39,136 nt of DNA from Aestuariibius violaceus (GCF_040779325.2 NZ_JBFONT020000015.1:1-39136); one strand, 5' to 3'. Counted from the stretch's first letter, positions 31,701 through 39,028 are shown. The notes: generated by a model not told the origin, from the sequence alone. Made by a program: numbers and translations.

Positions 31701-33549
31701 GGGCGTCGACACAACCGACCTGACGGCGGTGCTTAATCAGCGCCTCATCGACGCGGAAGACGATGCCGCGCAGGCCTTGGGTGATATCGAGAGCATCGAG
31801 CAAGGGCTCAACGATATTCAGTATCTCGCTGCGGTCACGACGCCTGAGGGAAAGATCGCTGCACTGAAGATCGGCACGTTCCTCGATCCGAACGGTACCG
31901 GCGGCGCCGCGCTGACCTTCGACGGCAGCATCCTCGCAACGGGGACGGTCGGCGCGCGCGCCTTCGTCGTCTCCGATTTCTCCGGCAATCTCGCCTACGA
32001 CAACCCGTTCTTCACGGGGGACCGGTCGATATGGGGCGGATCGTCAAACTACACCCTGGAGCCCAGAACACCCGGAAGTGATTTTCCAACCCCGTTTGTA
32101 ATGAACGTCCCAGCACCACCAGTTGGCACAAATTTTGGTGCTACGATTTCCGATCGATACCCGGTTGAGTTTGGGACAAGTTACCACGTTTCCTTCGACG
32201 TCTTGGCAGAGCCAACCGCTCGCATTGGGGTCCGTGCCCGTTTTACCGACGAGAACGGCGATTTCACGGGGGCGGCATTCATCAGGATGCTCGATCCGTC
32301 TCCCCCGTCTCCGACAAGCTGGACACGCCATCAGGACACGTTCAGTGTCTTCACTGGCTCTGCCGTGGAGATGCAGTTTCAGATCTTCCGGCAGGATATC
32401 TCAGGAGACACCCAAGACGCCAAGATAACGAACGTTGTTGTTCGAAAGCAGGCGAGCGCATCGACCGTCATTCTACCGGACTCGGTCACCACTGATCTGG
32501 TCAACACGCAGGACTTCTTCGCCGCAGGCGTCGGTGTCTTCGGTGGCGCCCTGCAATCCGCCAATCTCGATAAGTCTGTGTCGAACCCTCTTGGCTATCA
32601 GCTTAATCAGGACGGCAGCGCTTTCTTCGGATCAGATGTCGAAATCCGTGGCGCGCTGAGGCGATCGTCATTCATCAACGGCGAATTGCAGACGATCCTG
32701 CCGAACCCCGAGGACGTCCGTGTTCTGCGTCAGACCGTCATTGGTTTTCAATTCGATCTGCCTGGCTTTATCGAGATCTGGCTAATTGGCGCCGGAGCCA
32801 GCGGCGGCGCAGCACACGGAAACTCGGCTGCCAGAGCGACGGGTGGAGGTGCTGGCGGAGCCGTTCGGGCATTCCTTGAGATCGCCGACACCAGCGACCT
32901 CTATAACATCACATTGGGCCTTGGCGGGGCTGGGGTCACCGCGCCAAACCAAGGCACATCCACGGGCGGCTTCGACGGCGGCGATAGCACATTCATTGGG
33001 CCTGGGCTCGATCTCTTCGCTGCGGGCGGCAAGAGAGGTCGGGCGCTCATCGATGACAAGACAAGCAATGTTCCGAATGGTCTGGGGGGAACCGCCTCTG
33101 GAGGCTTCGCGGCATTTAAGGGCGGAGATGGCGGTCAGATCTCGACATCGGTGACGAACGACGCCGCAGCAAGCGGCGGCGGGTCGATCAATGCCGGATT
33201 GCTGGAAGGTATCCCTGACGCCCCGGACTTTCTAGTCAACACGCCTGGTGACGCGGATGTCGAATACGAAAGCGAGGGTGGGTTCCCACTGATCCAAAAC
33301 ATCCGTGAGATGAAGCTCTCGCCATTTCCTCCGATGTACTACGACGACACGAATTGGACTGGCTCTGACGGTCGGTCAAGGAGGCGCGGAAGCGGAACGC
33401 TGGGCATCACGGGAAGACCGAGACCTTACGGGTCGGGCACGGGTGGGACCGCTCTGAGTAACTCAAACAGCAACTCCGAAGACGCGGTTTCCGGTGATGC
33501 TGGGAATGCGGTCGCCTTCATCTATTACCACACAGGGAGGCCGATTTGA
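28741..33549 (+). CDS. J-like tail tip / host-specificity protein with receptor-binding C-terminus
   Basis: A 1602-residue central tip and fibre protein. Residues about 90-145 are a long hydrophobic, Ala-rich helix pair, as in lambda gpJ-like TipJ proteins, followed by the conserved PTPDIGDTSPFYGVGAPRNQ. The middle holds beta-rich hub and FNIII-like domains. Residues about 1100-1240 (GTNFGATISDRYPVEFGTSY) look like a carbohydrate-binding beta sandwich. The last 270 are Gly-rich with IEIWLIGAGASGG and GLGGAG repeats and probably bind the receptor. Bases from about 32040 onward are visibly more A/T-rich, suggesting exchange of the fibre end. ATGA overlap fixes the start at 28741. Confidence 0.92.
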   Translation: MTLDVEARQASPITAAVSAHPVLRPEPLVRYLEGITLAEMADRAGIERGHWAAYRATITVGDGSWEVPSQHWTATRPHGGAIVEIVPIIQGPAVAAIGSALITSLAPSIASAVLGAGASTLALSLATAAISIVATLAINALIQPPTPDIGDTSPFYGVGAPRNQREKYVPVNFPVGRHLSYPQPAASGYAETRDDRVVYHGLFVLGYGPLGVSQPRFGTNDLSDFEDVSLEFRNIDEAYTAPHMTGIDVVGYRGPTEQMTLYPGNISQDDYNVKFEEITPTESLWIQRTTRVDTIRASLVIHFPQGLFKSTREGEDRSRERNFEFEYRLAGTTTWIAEPRLFIKRRRRTAFTIEKEIEFPAPGEYEVRARVNKDSDNDSVYDDAFLIAIRSERAGDLPLNPELAMVAIRIRASKQLNGGIDRLNFMLQQFARQWDGTQLTDYQPVNHPAWSYSDALIGKSAGEKAISEDLIDWPSLKAWQDNEPHWRCDLLVRGKQQVQQLLRTICAAGRARDTFYGTSSGVVRETAGNPVEALLTPRNSFGFKAEHRKVEEFHAIRVKALSERLEWEQDEIIVYRDGWDFATASKFLELTLTGIVIGKNDENLDNLYRLARYFMAELLLRPETVQVSVDLTHLALQLGSKIRFQHDVRLNGVGSGRIREIVSGTGTTAITLDERIETPPDSYRLSVWNSVNELTTTTATQDAVDPAVWITDTDIDASIALDDLVIIERTTDAERDLIVTRIEPQEEDRAVLYCVDAAPEILTADQGAIPPYDPGINTDLLSQQDGPALPEILGLRSDLGSALIPRANTTPLPRIGIATRPPRALLGQAVFVQMRWREEDDANWTISAAAPYAPEVFSDPVEEGARYEAEIQFLDSEGRSRGYVPAGFVTASVSPAFIFAPAGWIAEPGIDTIKLSGNASTNEDFAEFRVYGLVADGQPEVFVADSRDTVIVVRPDPAQGFTGYVVREAMNTGALSAPTAFLPAVPAGVDTTDLTAVLNQRLIDAEDDAAQALGDIESIEQGLNDIQYLAAVTTPEGKIAALKIGTFLDPNGTGGAALTFDGSILATGTVGARAFVVSDFSGNLAYDNPFFTGDRSIWGGSSNYTLEPRTPGSDFPTPFVMNVPAPPVGTNFGATISDRYPVEFGTSYHVSFDVLAEPTARIGVRARFTDENGDFTGAAFIRMLDPSPPSPTSWTRHQDTFSVFTGSAVEMQFQIFRQDISGDTQDAKITNVVVRKQASASTVILPDSVTTDLVNTQDFFAAGVGVFGGALQSANLDKSVSNPLGYQLNQDGSAFFGSDVEIRGALRRSSFINGELQTILPNPEDVRVLRQTVIGFQFDLPGFIEIWLIGAGASGGAAHGNSAARATGGGAGGAVRAFLEIADTSDLYNITLGLGGAGVTAPNQGTSTGGFDGGDSTFIGPGLDLFAAGGKRGRALIDDKTSNVPNGLGGTASGGFAAFKGGDGGQISTSVTNDAAASGGGSINAGLLEGIPDAPDFLVNTPGDADVEYESEGGFPLIQNIREMKLSPFPPMYYDDTNWTGSDGRSRRRGSGTLGITGRPRPYGSGTGGTALSNSNSNSEDAVSGDAGNAVAFIYYHTGRPI

Positions 33550-34235
33550 TGCCAATGTACGAACTCCGCGACGCGCAGGGCGAGGTGGCTAACCGGGTCA
33601 TCTGTTCGCACGAGGATGCGGCCGGACTGGCGCCGGTCGGCGGTGAGGCGATCCTTCTGAACGAGCACAACGAGCGTGCGTCGCAAGCCATGCTCCGACT
33701 GCGCCGCGAGCGGGATTCTCTTCTCGATGCGAGCGATTGGATCGAGTTTTGCCCGGAAATGCCGGCCGACGAACGGATCTCGTGGCGCTGCTACCGGCAG
33801 CACCTTCGGGATCTGCCGGAGACAGTAGCGGATCCTCACGTGCCGGTCTGGCCTGAGCGCTATACCGGACGGCCGCAGGACACAGTGACGCTCGCGATTT
33901 GGCGGAAGGTGGCTTGCGCCTATCGGTGGCAGTTCGAACAGGCGTTGGATTTCATTCCAGCCCCTGACGGCACCGCCGCGGAAGGAGCAACGCTCGGGGA
34001 TCTCCTCGCTGTCCTTCTGCCCGCCGAGCCTCAGCTCGCTCGCGCGCTCGACAAGATCACAGTCTTCGAACGGCTACACACAGACATGAGCAACTTCGCC
34101 GCAGCAACCAGCATGGATGACGACGGCATGGATCTTCTGTTCAGCTTGGCGATCGCAATCGAGGCCGGGCACATTGCGGACGCTGCTGCCGCGACAACGT
34201 TTGTTGCCGATTGGACAGGGGTAGAGGTGGCATGA
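33549..34235 (+). CDS. Tail fibre assembly / chaperone-like protein
   Basis: A 228-residue protein directly after the fibre gene. LRRERDSLLDASDWIEFC followed by ISWRCYRQHLRDLPE matches the phage tail assembly chaperone motif (R..RD.LL..sDW...W..YR..LR.lP, gp31-like/Phage_tail_APC). The C-terminal 110 residues are helical and unassigned. Start ATG 33549 shares a base with the preceding stop (TGATG). Confidence 0.78.
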   Translation: MPMYELRDAQGEVANRVICSHEDAAGLAPVGGEAILLNEHNERASQAMLRLRRERDSLLDASDWIEFCPEMPADERISWRCYRQHLRDLPETVADPHVPVWPERYTGRPQDTVTLAIWRKVACAYRWQFEQALDFIPAPDGTAAEGATLGDLLAVLLPAEPQLARALDKITVFERLHTDMSNFAAATSMDDDGMDLLFSLAIAIEAGHIADAAAATTFVADWTGVEVA

Positions 34236-34507
34236 CGGACGGCGAGCGGAAGTTGCTGCAAGAGGTCCATAGCCAGATGGGTGAGGTGCGCGACGAAATG
34301 GCCGCGCTCATGCGCGACCTCTATGGCGTGCCGGACGGCTCGCCTTCCGACGTGCGCCCCCTGATCCACGAGATCCGCATCGTCGTGCGCGCCTATCAGC
34401 GGGCGTCCTGGGTGACGCGGCTGCTGATCTGGGTCTTGCCGACCATCGCGGGCCTCGGCGTCGCGATCCGCGAGATCGGCAAATGGTTCGGCATGAGGGG
34501 ACCATGA
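34232..34507 (+). CDS. Small membrane protein, XhlA-like, lysis candidate
   Basis: A 91-residue protein with an amphipathic N-terminal helix (ERKLLQEVHSQMGEVRDEMA) and a C-terminal membrane helix (SWVTRLLIWVLPTIAGLGVA). This resembles XhlA-type hemolysin or holin-partner proteins. It lies between fibre and endolysin genes with ATGA overlaps on both sides. It could take part in membrane permeabilisation; the evidence is layout only. Confidence 0.6.
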   Translation: MTDGERKLLQEVHSQMGEVRDEMAALMRDLYGVPDGSPSDVRPLIHEIRIVVRAYQRASWVTRLLIWVLPTIAGLGVAIREIGKWFGMRGP

Positions 34508-34929
34508 TGCGGTTCTTCAAACGCTCAGATTGGGATGGCAAGGACTTCGCCGCGGCGGCCGTCACGGCGATCACGCTGTTCTACCTGGCCTCGCCGCTCA
34601 CGCCATTCATGCAGGTGCAGCATGTCGTTGTGGCGTTCCCGGAGGTGTCCTTGACGCGCACCGTCACGCTGCCCATGCGGATGCACTACACCGACGAAGT
34701 CGAGACGATCGACGGCCGCTTGATAGACGAGTGCTATCGGGCCGGGACGGGCTTTTACGAATGGCGCGGCGATCAGCCGGTGATCTTCGAACTGGCCTGC
34801 CATGCGCTGCCGCCGGGCAGCTACATCTACACCGCCTGCTGGACGCCTGCGATCCTCGACTGGATCATGCGGCCCAGCTGCTACGAGCCCGTGCCGTTCG
34901 AGGTGCCGCCGGTCGACCCGGTGAGCTGA
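34504..34929 (+). CDS. Membrane-anchored protein of unknown function
   Basis: A 141-residue protein with one N-terminal membrane helix (FAAAAVTAITLFYLASPLTP) and an exported domain containing four Cys (ECYR, LACHALPP, TACWTP and PSCYEP), which may form disulfides in the periplasm. It is the last gene before the strong terminator. ATG 34504 overlaps the preceding stop; ATG 34507 is equally possible. A lysis or superinfection role is conceivable but not shown. Confidence 0.65.
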   Translation: MMRFFKRSDWDGKDFAAAAVTAITLFYLASPLTPFMQVQHVVVAFPEVSLTRTVTLPMRMHYTDEVETIDGRLIDECYRAGTGFYEWRGDQPVIFELACHALPPGSYIYTACWTPAILDWIMRPSCYEPVPFEVPPVDPVS

Positions 34930-34957
34930 CCCCACACCAACGCGAAACCACCCAACC

Positions 34958-34981
34958 GGCCCCCTTAGCGGGGCCTTTTTT
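34958..34981 (+). terminator. Strong rho-independent terminator of the structural operon
   Basis: GGCCCC (34958-34963), a 6-base loop, GGGGCC (34970-34975), then six T. This is the clearest terminator in the window. It lies between the tail/membrane gene block and the endolysin, so lysis genes may need read-through or their own promoter; none is evident in the 15 bases before the endolysin start. Confidence 0.88.
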
Positions 34982-34996
34982 GTGAGGAGACTGACG

Positions 34997-35776
34997 ATGA
35001 AGGCGACTATCGAGCGGGCGCGGCCGCTGATCAATGTGATCTACCGCCACGAAAGCCGCGGGGACTACAACGTCGTGTGGGGCCGGATCCGGCCAGAGCA
35101 TCGGCCTAAGCGGCCTCTGACGTCGATGACGATCGGCGAAGTGCTCGACTGGCAGGACAGCATCGATCCGCTCTACATGAGCGAGGCGGCCGGGGCCGGA
35201 CAGTTCCTCGAGGACACGCTCCGGGACATCTACGACGACGCCGGGTTCGATCGAAACGATCTCTTCAATGAGGAAGCGCAGGACGCGCTCGTCCTGTTCC
35301 TGCTCAGGCGCCGCGGCTTCCAACGCTTCCTGAACGGCAGGCTGAGCACGGAGGCCTTTGCCAACAACCTCGCGAAGGAATGGGCATCGCTGCCGGTGGT
35401 GACAGGCGCCAAGAAGGGCCGCAGCTATTATGCCGGCGACGGCCTCAACAAGGCCCATGCGGGCGTCGACGAGATTCTGCACGCGATCGGGCTGACCAAG
35501 CAGCCGCTGGATACGCGGATCGTCGCGCCGAAGGAGGTGGAAGACCTGGTCGCGACCTCCGACAAGTCGCCGCTTGAAAGCACCACCAATCTCGCCGCGA
35601 TGGTCTCCGCCCTCGTGACGGCCGTCGCGACGGCGGCGGGCAGCATCAGCGACGCCGTGGACGGCTTGCCGCTGCCTGTCGCGATCGGGGCGATTGTGAT
35701 CAGCGCAGGTGCGGCCGTCTGGATCGTGCGCGAGCGGAGCCAGAAGGCGGCGCTGGCGCGGGCCGCAAGGTCATGA
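34997..35776 (+). CDS. Muramidase-like endolysin with C-terminal membrane segment
   Basis: A 259-residue protein. The lysozyme-like core starts VIYRHESRGDYNVVWG with the likely catalytic Glu19. LTSMTIGEVLDWQDS and SEAAGAGQFLEDTL are the matching lysozyme-superfamily blocks (the last like AAGxYQf). The C-terminus has a weakly hydrophobic stretch (TNLAAMVSALVTAVATAAGS) and a clear membrane helix (LPVAIGAIVISAGAAVWIV, near 225-244) followed by a basic tail. No N-terminal signal is present. ATG 34997 has GGAG 8 bases upstream. Degrades peptidoglycan at lysis. Confidence 0.85.
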   Translation: MKATIERARPLINVIYRHESRGDYNVVWGRIRPEHRPKRPLTSMTIGEVLDWQDSIDPLYMSEAAGAGQFLEDTLRDIYDDAGFDRNDLFNEEAQDALVLFLLRRRGFQRFLNGRLSTEAFANNLAKEWASLPVVTGAKKGRSYYAGDGLNKAHAGVDEILHAIGLTKQPLDTRIVAPKEVEDLVATSDKSPLESTTNLAAMVSALVTAVATAAGSISDAVDGLPLPVAIGAIVISAGAAVWIVRERSQKAALARAARS

Positions 35777-35991
35777 GCGACCTGATTGCCACGATCATCG
35801 CCCTGATCGTCGCGGTTGCCGGAGCGGTCTTCTATGGCCGCTCCGAGCGACGGAAGGGCAGGAAGGAAGGCCTCGCAGAGGCCGAGAAGAAGGACCAGGA
35901 AAATGCCAAAGATATCGCTGATCGCGTGCGCGATGATCGTGCCGATCCTGACCGGCTGCGACCATTCGAGGGCCACGGCTACCGCGACTGA
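35773..35991 (+). CDS. Inner-membrane spanin-like protein (Rz-like)
   Basis: A 72-residue protein with an N-terminal membrane helix (DLIATIIALIVAVAGAVFYG) and a charged helical tail (RRKGRKEGLAEAEKKDQENA), the layout of an i-spanin. Starts with ATGA overlap to the endolysin. Another gene encoding a lipoprotein begins inside it in a different frame, as with Rz/Rz1. Shorter than lambda Rz, so a short variant. Confidence 0.7.
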   Translation: MSDLIATIIALIVAVAGAVFYGRSERRKGRKEGLAEAEKKDQENAKDIADRVRDDRADPDRLRPFEGHGYRD

Positions 35992-36133
35992 GGCCGAGCT
36001 GTGCCGGGTGTGGGGGGAAAGCCTTCCAACCCGATCGCGGGCGGATACGGCGCAGACACAGCAGGAAATCGGGGAGGTCTACGCGGATTTCGCAGCGGCG
36101 TGTGCTGGTGGAGTTGCTCTGATCCCAGAGTAG
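35903..36133 (+). CDS. Outer-membrane lipoprotein, candidate o-spanin (Rz1-like)
   Basis: A 76-residue protein with the signal MPKISLIACAMIVPILTGC; LTGC is a lipobox, so Cys19 would be lipidated. The mature part (LCRVWGESLPTRSRADTAQ; QEIGEVYADFAAACAGG) matches a small-lipoprotein family often found downstream of endolysins. It overlaps the i-spanin gene in another frame with AGGA before ATG 35903. It lacks the Pro-rich mature part of classical Rz1, so the o-spanin role is inferred from position. Confidence 0.72.
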   Translation: MPKISLIACAMIVPILTGCDHSRATATATEAELCRVWGESLPTRSRADTAQTQQEIGEVYADFAAACAGGVALIPE

Positions 36134-36182
36134 GGCTTGTCGCTACAAGACCAATCTATCTGTATTGCTGAGTCGATTAATG

Positions 36183-37295
36183 TCAGATCCGGCGCGCAAT
36201 CGGAGATAGGGCAGCGCGAAGTGTCCGAGGCATGAGCCGATGCATGAAGACTTGCGCTCTCCAATCCCGCTTGGCCGTTTGAACGAATGCTGCCTGCATA
36301 AGATCCGCCGTCTGTCTACTCCGCGGTGGCTGGAACCCGGGCACGGTTTCCAATAGCCAATCGGCCAGATCCGGAGCGAGGTCTTGGCCCAACGCAATGA
36401 GATCGGTGATGTTCGGGATAGTCGAAGGCGGTGGGGGCTCGTCTCCGAAATCTGCAATGCCCAACCGTTCCGAAATCCATTCAATGTCGGTCGTGTTGTC
36501 TTCTATCACTTGATCGATCGCAGGCCCTTCGAAGCCCCAACGGCTGATCTGGCCGAAGCGGTGGATGCGCTGCGCAAACCGTATTAGTTGAAGTTGTCCG
36601 ACGCCCGATTTCGTCTGCTCGCCATCGGGGCGGGCTGTCTGCCAAACGGCAAGTGCTGCCGCGGATTCGAGCGTACCTGCCTCGTTGGCCTGCGGCTGGC
36701 GGGCTAGCTTCTTTCGCTGTGCGCCTATTCGTTCACAAACGTCGGTCAGCAGGTCGCCTCCGACCAGATCGGCGGTCCGAAACGGGACCAGTTCGACCGC
36801 GTCGTTCCCAAATACCGCGTCCCATCTCTCGAACCGTTCGCGATAGTGTGGTCGGAGTTTGGCTAGATCCTCGGGCGGTGAGTACTGCTTAAGCCGCTCT
36901 TGGAGAACGCTGCGAATGTAAGAACGCGGCGACCGGATATAAGCGAGGACGTGCACCGAACGACAGTGAAGGAGTAGGCGGTCTCGGATCGCGGAGATTA
37001 CGTCACGATCGGGCCAGATGGACAGATTCTCATAGCTGATAAAGGCCGAACGGTCGGATCGCCCCATCAGACGATCGAAAGTCGATGCGGCCTCTTCGAG
37101 CACTTCTGGGTGATTAGAAAAGGTTGCTACGTCGCGGGGTCGTCGGAAGGTCCGGTCGAGAACCGCGTGGAGAGTGGTGTCGTCCCTCGGCCGAATGAAC
37201 TCGATGTTCCGATCCCGGTAAGTCTGAAACGCTCGTTGAATGGACGTGCTGCCGGCCTTGTTCATGCCAATATGCAGGTGGCAGACGGGCCTCAA
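36183..37295 (-). CDS. Sulfotransferase-like protein (cargo gene)
   Basis: A 370-residue protein on the minus strand. The N-terminal HIGMNKAGSTSIQRAF matches the PAPS 5'-phosphosulfate-binding loop of sulfotransferases (usually HIGxxKTGTTxxQ). VLAYIRSPRSYIRSVLQERL matches the 3'-phosphate-binding segment (R..d.y.S). The rest is typical for the size. The start is TTG 37295, chosen because AGGAGG lies 7 bases upstream and the P-loop begins at residue 8. It is probably a lysogenic-conversion gene modifying a surface glycan or lipid; the target is unknown. It converges with the lysis genes, and composition is more A/T-rich than the late genes. Confidence 0.8.
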   Translation of the reverse strand: MRPVCHLHIGMNKAGSTSIQRAFQTYRDRNIEFIRPRDDTTLHAVLDRTFRRPRDVATFSNHPEVLEEAASTFDRLMGRSDRSAFISYENLSIWPDRDVISAIRDRLLLHCRSVHVLAYIRSPRSYIRSVLQERLKQYSPPEDLAKLRPHYRERFERWDAVFGNDAVELVPFRTADLVGGDLLTDVCERIGAQRKKLARQPQANEAGTLESAAALAVWQTARPDGEQTKSGVGQLQLIRFAQRIHRFGQISRWGFEGPAIDQVIEDNTTDIEWISERLGIADFGDEPPPPSTIPNITDLIALGQDLAPDLADWLLETVPGFQPPRSRQTADLMQAAFVQTAKRDWRAQVFMHRLMPRTLRAALSPIARRI

Positions 37296-37326
37296 TCTCT
37301 CGCCTCCTAAACTCAGTTCGGGCGGC

Positions 37327-37355
37327 AGTATTGCATGGTTCCTGGGTCGGGTAAA
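37327..37355 (-). promoter_or_regulatory. Candidate promoter of the sulfotransferase-like gene
   Basis: On the minus strand TTTACC (37355-37350) is followed after 17 bases by AATACT (37332-37327), about 30 bases before the TTG start. Each box matches four of six consensus bases. An own promoter would let the gene be expressed in the lysogen. Confidence 0.35.
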
Positions 37356-37409
37356 AGACCATCTCTCTGGGAGATCTAGGACGGTTGGGGCGTCGCTGCC
37401 AAGGTAGCT

Positions 37410-37892
37410 CTACGACTCTTCGATCGTGCAGACCACGTCCCGCAAGCTAGTACCTACTCCCAAAACACCACTCACGGTCGACACTACGGATGCACTTTTG
37501 ACGCGCAATCGGTGTTCCCGAAACTGAAATGGAGCTTCCCGATTGAAGTTCTCATTTCCTCGGATCTCGGTCGCATAGAGGTTGCCCTGGCTCATTTCGA
37601 CACGCGGCGCGATCATCTTCCCGACGACGTGACCATGTTGCGTAATGGCATCTGGATCTGTCTGTGTGGCCGGAGCCTCAAGTGCCTGGCTAGCCAGTTT
37701 CTCCTCCAGCCCTGCAATCTGCTCGTCTTTGTACTTCAGGCGCTCTCTAAGCGTCTCCTCACGTCCTGACTGAAACCATACGTGAGCTCTGTATCCGATC
37801 GTCCCGCTTAGAAGCACCAGCAAGAGGACGGCAAATGGAGCCTCCTCGACGACTGACCAGCTCTCTCTCAGGATCGAAACGATGGAATCCAT
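37410..37892 (-). CDS. Membrane-anchored coiled-coil protein
   Basis: A 160-residue protein of unknown function with one N-terminal membrane helix (APFAVLLLVLLSGTIGYRA) and a charged coiled coil (LRERLKYKDEQIAGLEEKLA, about 48-70). A beta-rich C-terminal domain of about 75 residues follows. ATG 37892 has AAGGT 7 bases upstream. Prophage-end genes with this layout are sometimes superinfection-exclusion proteins; nothing here proves it. A possible small gene overlaps its start from upstream. Confidence 0.7.
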   Translation of the reverse strand: MDSIVSILRESWSVVEEAPFAVLLLVLLSGTIGYRAHVWFQSGREETLRERLKYKDEQIAGLEEKLASQALEAPATQTDPDAITQHGHVVGKMIAPRVEMSQGNLYATEIRGNENFNREAPFQFREHRLRVKSASVVSTVSGVLGVGTSLRDVVCTIEES

Positions 37893-38038
37893 GCGCTTAC
37901 CTTAGAGCTTCTGGTTTGAGTTTTGTCAAAGAACAGCGCAGTATTAGAGGGGTCTTTGATCGACCCGTCGTTGTCTAAGACAGCCGTGTGTCCGCACCTG
38001 CAGAAGACGTGGATCTGGTTCTCAGATCGTTGCGTCAT
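37868..38038 (-). CDS. Doubtful small Cys-containing protein
   Basis: A 56-residue frame (MTQRSENQIHVFCRCGHTAV...) overlapping the next gene by 25 bases on the same strand. FCRCGHTAVLDNDG is protein-like and resembles half of a zinc ribbon. GAGG lies close upstream of ATG 38038, and another ATG is available at 38050. A plus-strand open frame covers the same bases. Low confidence. Confidence 0.3.
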   Translation of the reverse strand: MTQRSENQIHVFCRCGHTAVLDNDGSIKDPSNTALFFDKTQTRSSKVSAWIPSFRS

Positions 38039-38090
38039 CGCCCTCACCATCCTCTTTACCGAATTCGAGTGTTCGCACTATGTTCCCGTC

Positions 38091-38354
38091 GTGACATATG
38101 AACCAGTGCAGATCGGTCTCAAGTTCGAAGTTCGGGTAGAGCACCTGACCGCGCGCGATGCGCTGATCTCCACCTGCCGACAATGCCACAAGCGCTTCAC
38201 AGTGGCGCCGCACGTTCTCTTTGCCCGCTATCACCCAGGCCGCCGTCTCATTGATGTCTGCAAGGAAATGCGATGTCGGCGCTGCGGCAACGCCGGTGAT
38301 TTCAGCTGGTACGTGGTTCGTGCTAAAGGACCGGAGTTCCCTCGGATCGCGTAA
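38091..38354 (+). CDS. Small zinc-ribbon protein
   Basis: An 87-residue protein. STCRQCHKRF and, about 35 residues later, MRCRRCGNAG form two CxxC knuckles of a zinc ribbon. The preceding segment GLKFEVRVEHLTARDALI looks like a normal protein start. The start is uncertain: GTG 38091 is the nearest sensible codon, but no ribosome site is seen; the frame is open further left to 37923. It precedes the SRAP gene by 11 bases and might be co-transcribed with it. Function unknown; nucleic-acid binding is possible. Confidence 0.55.
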   Translation: MTYEPVQIGLKFEVRVEHLTARDALISTCRQCHKRFTVAPHVLFARYHPGRRLIDVCKEMRCRRCGNAGDFSWYVVRAKGPEFPRIA

Positions 38355-38365
38355 CGAGTTCTGTC

Positions 38366-39028
38366 GTGTGCAACCTTTATTCCAACACCCTGCCCCACGA
38401 CGTCATGCGGTCGCTCTTCGACGTCGAGCCCGCCGATAGCCAGCTCGGCAACATGGCAGCGCTTCCAGCGATTTTCCCCAAGCATGAGGCACCGATCATC
38501 GCGATCAACCGGGACGGCCGCCGCGCCCTGATCCGCGCGAAATGGGGATTCCTGACCCAGCCCAAGCGATCCAAGCGCACCGGCGACTGGCTGTCTCCGC
38601 CTGCCTGGAACAACGCGCGCGACGACAAACTCACCGTCTCAAACCTTTGGCGGCGGAGCTTTGAAAACCGCCGGTGTCTGATCCCAGCCTCAGCATATGC
38701 CGAGAGCACCGGCAGCAAGCCCGCGACCTATCACTGGCTCGCCGCACCTGACGTTGACGGCTTCGCGATCGCGGGACTCTGGACGAAGCAGACCGGCACC
38801 TTCGGCGCGATCGACGTGGATCAGATTTCCTTCACGATGGTGACCACAACGCCGAACGCGGTCGCCGTCGAGTACCATCACCGGATGCCGCTTGTGTTAC
38901 AGCCTGAGGATCATGAGCTTTGGCTGCGGGGCGATCCTGGGGAAGCTAGACCGCTCGTTCGGCAGCCATCCGATAACGCAGTCGAAGTGGTCGCGTCCGG
39001 GGAGCGGATGCTCCAATTGAGCCGCTGA
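38366..39028 (+). CDS. SRAP-family abasic-site shielding protein (YedK/HMCES-like)
   Basis: A 220-residue protein of the SOS-response-associated peptidase family. After Met removal, Cys2 (MCNLYS) forms a thiazolidine with abasic sites in single-stranded DNA. The other active-site residues are visible: Asn83 in WNNARDD, Glu113 in PASAYAEST and His171 in EYHHRMPLVL. GTG 38366 must be the start because Cys has to be residue 2. It would protect phage or host DNA during replication. It is the last gene before attR and may be cargo rather than a replication gene. Confidence 0.93.
   Translation: MCNLYSNTLPHDVMRSLFDVEPADSQLGNMAALPAIFPKHEAPIIAINRDGRRALIRAKWGFLTQPKRSKRTGDWLSPPAWNNARDDKLTVSNLWRRSFENRRCLIPASAYAESTGSKPATYHWLAAPDVDGFAIAGLWTKQTGTFGAIDVDQISFTMVTTTPNAVAVEYHHRMPLVLQPEDHELWLRGDPGEARPLVRQPSDNAVEVVASGERMLQLSR

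Noticed and set aside
36137..36150. CTTGT-CGCT-ACAAG hairpin between the lipoprotein and sulfotransferase genes
   Set aside because: The stem is only 5 bp with no T-tract on either strand; too weak to call a convergent terminator.
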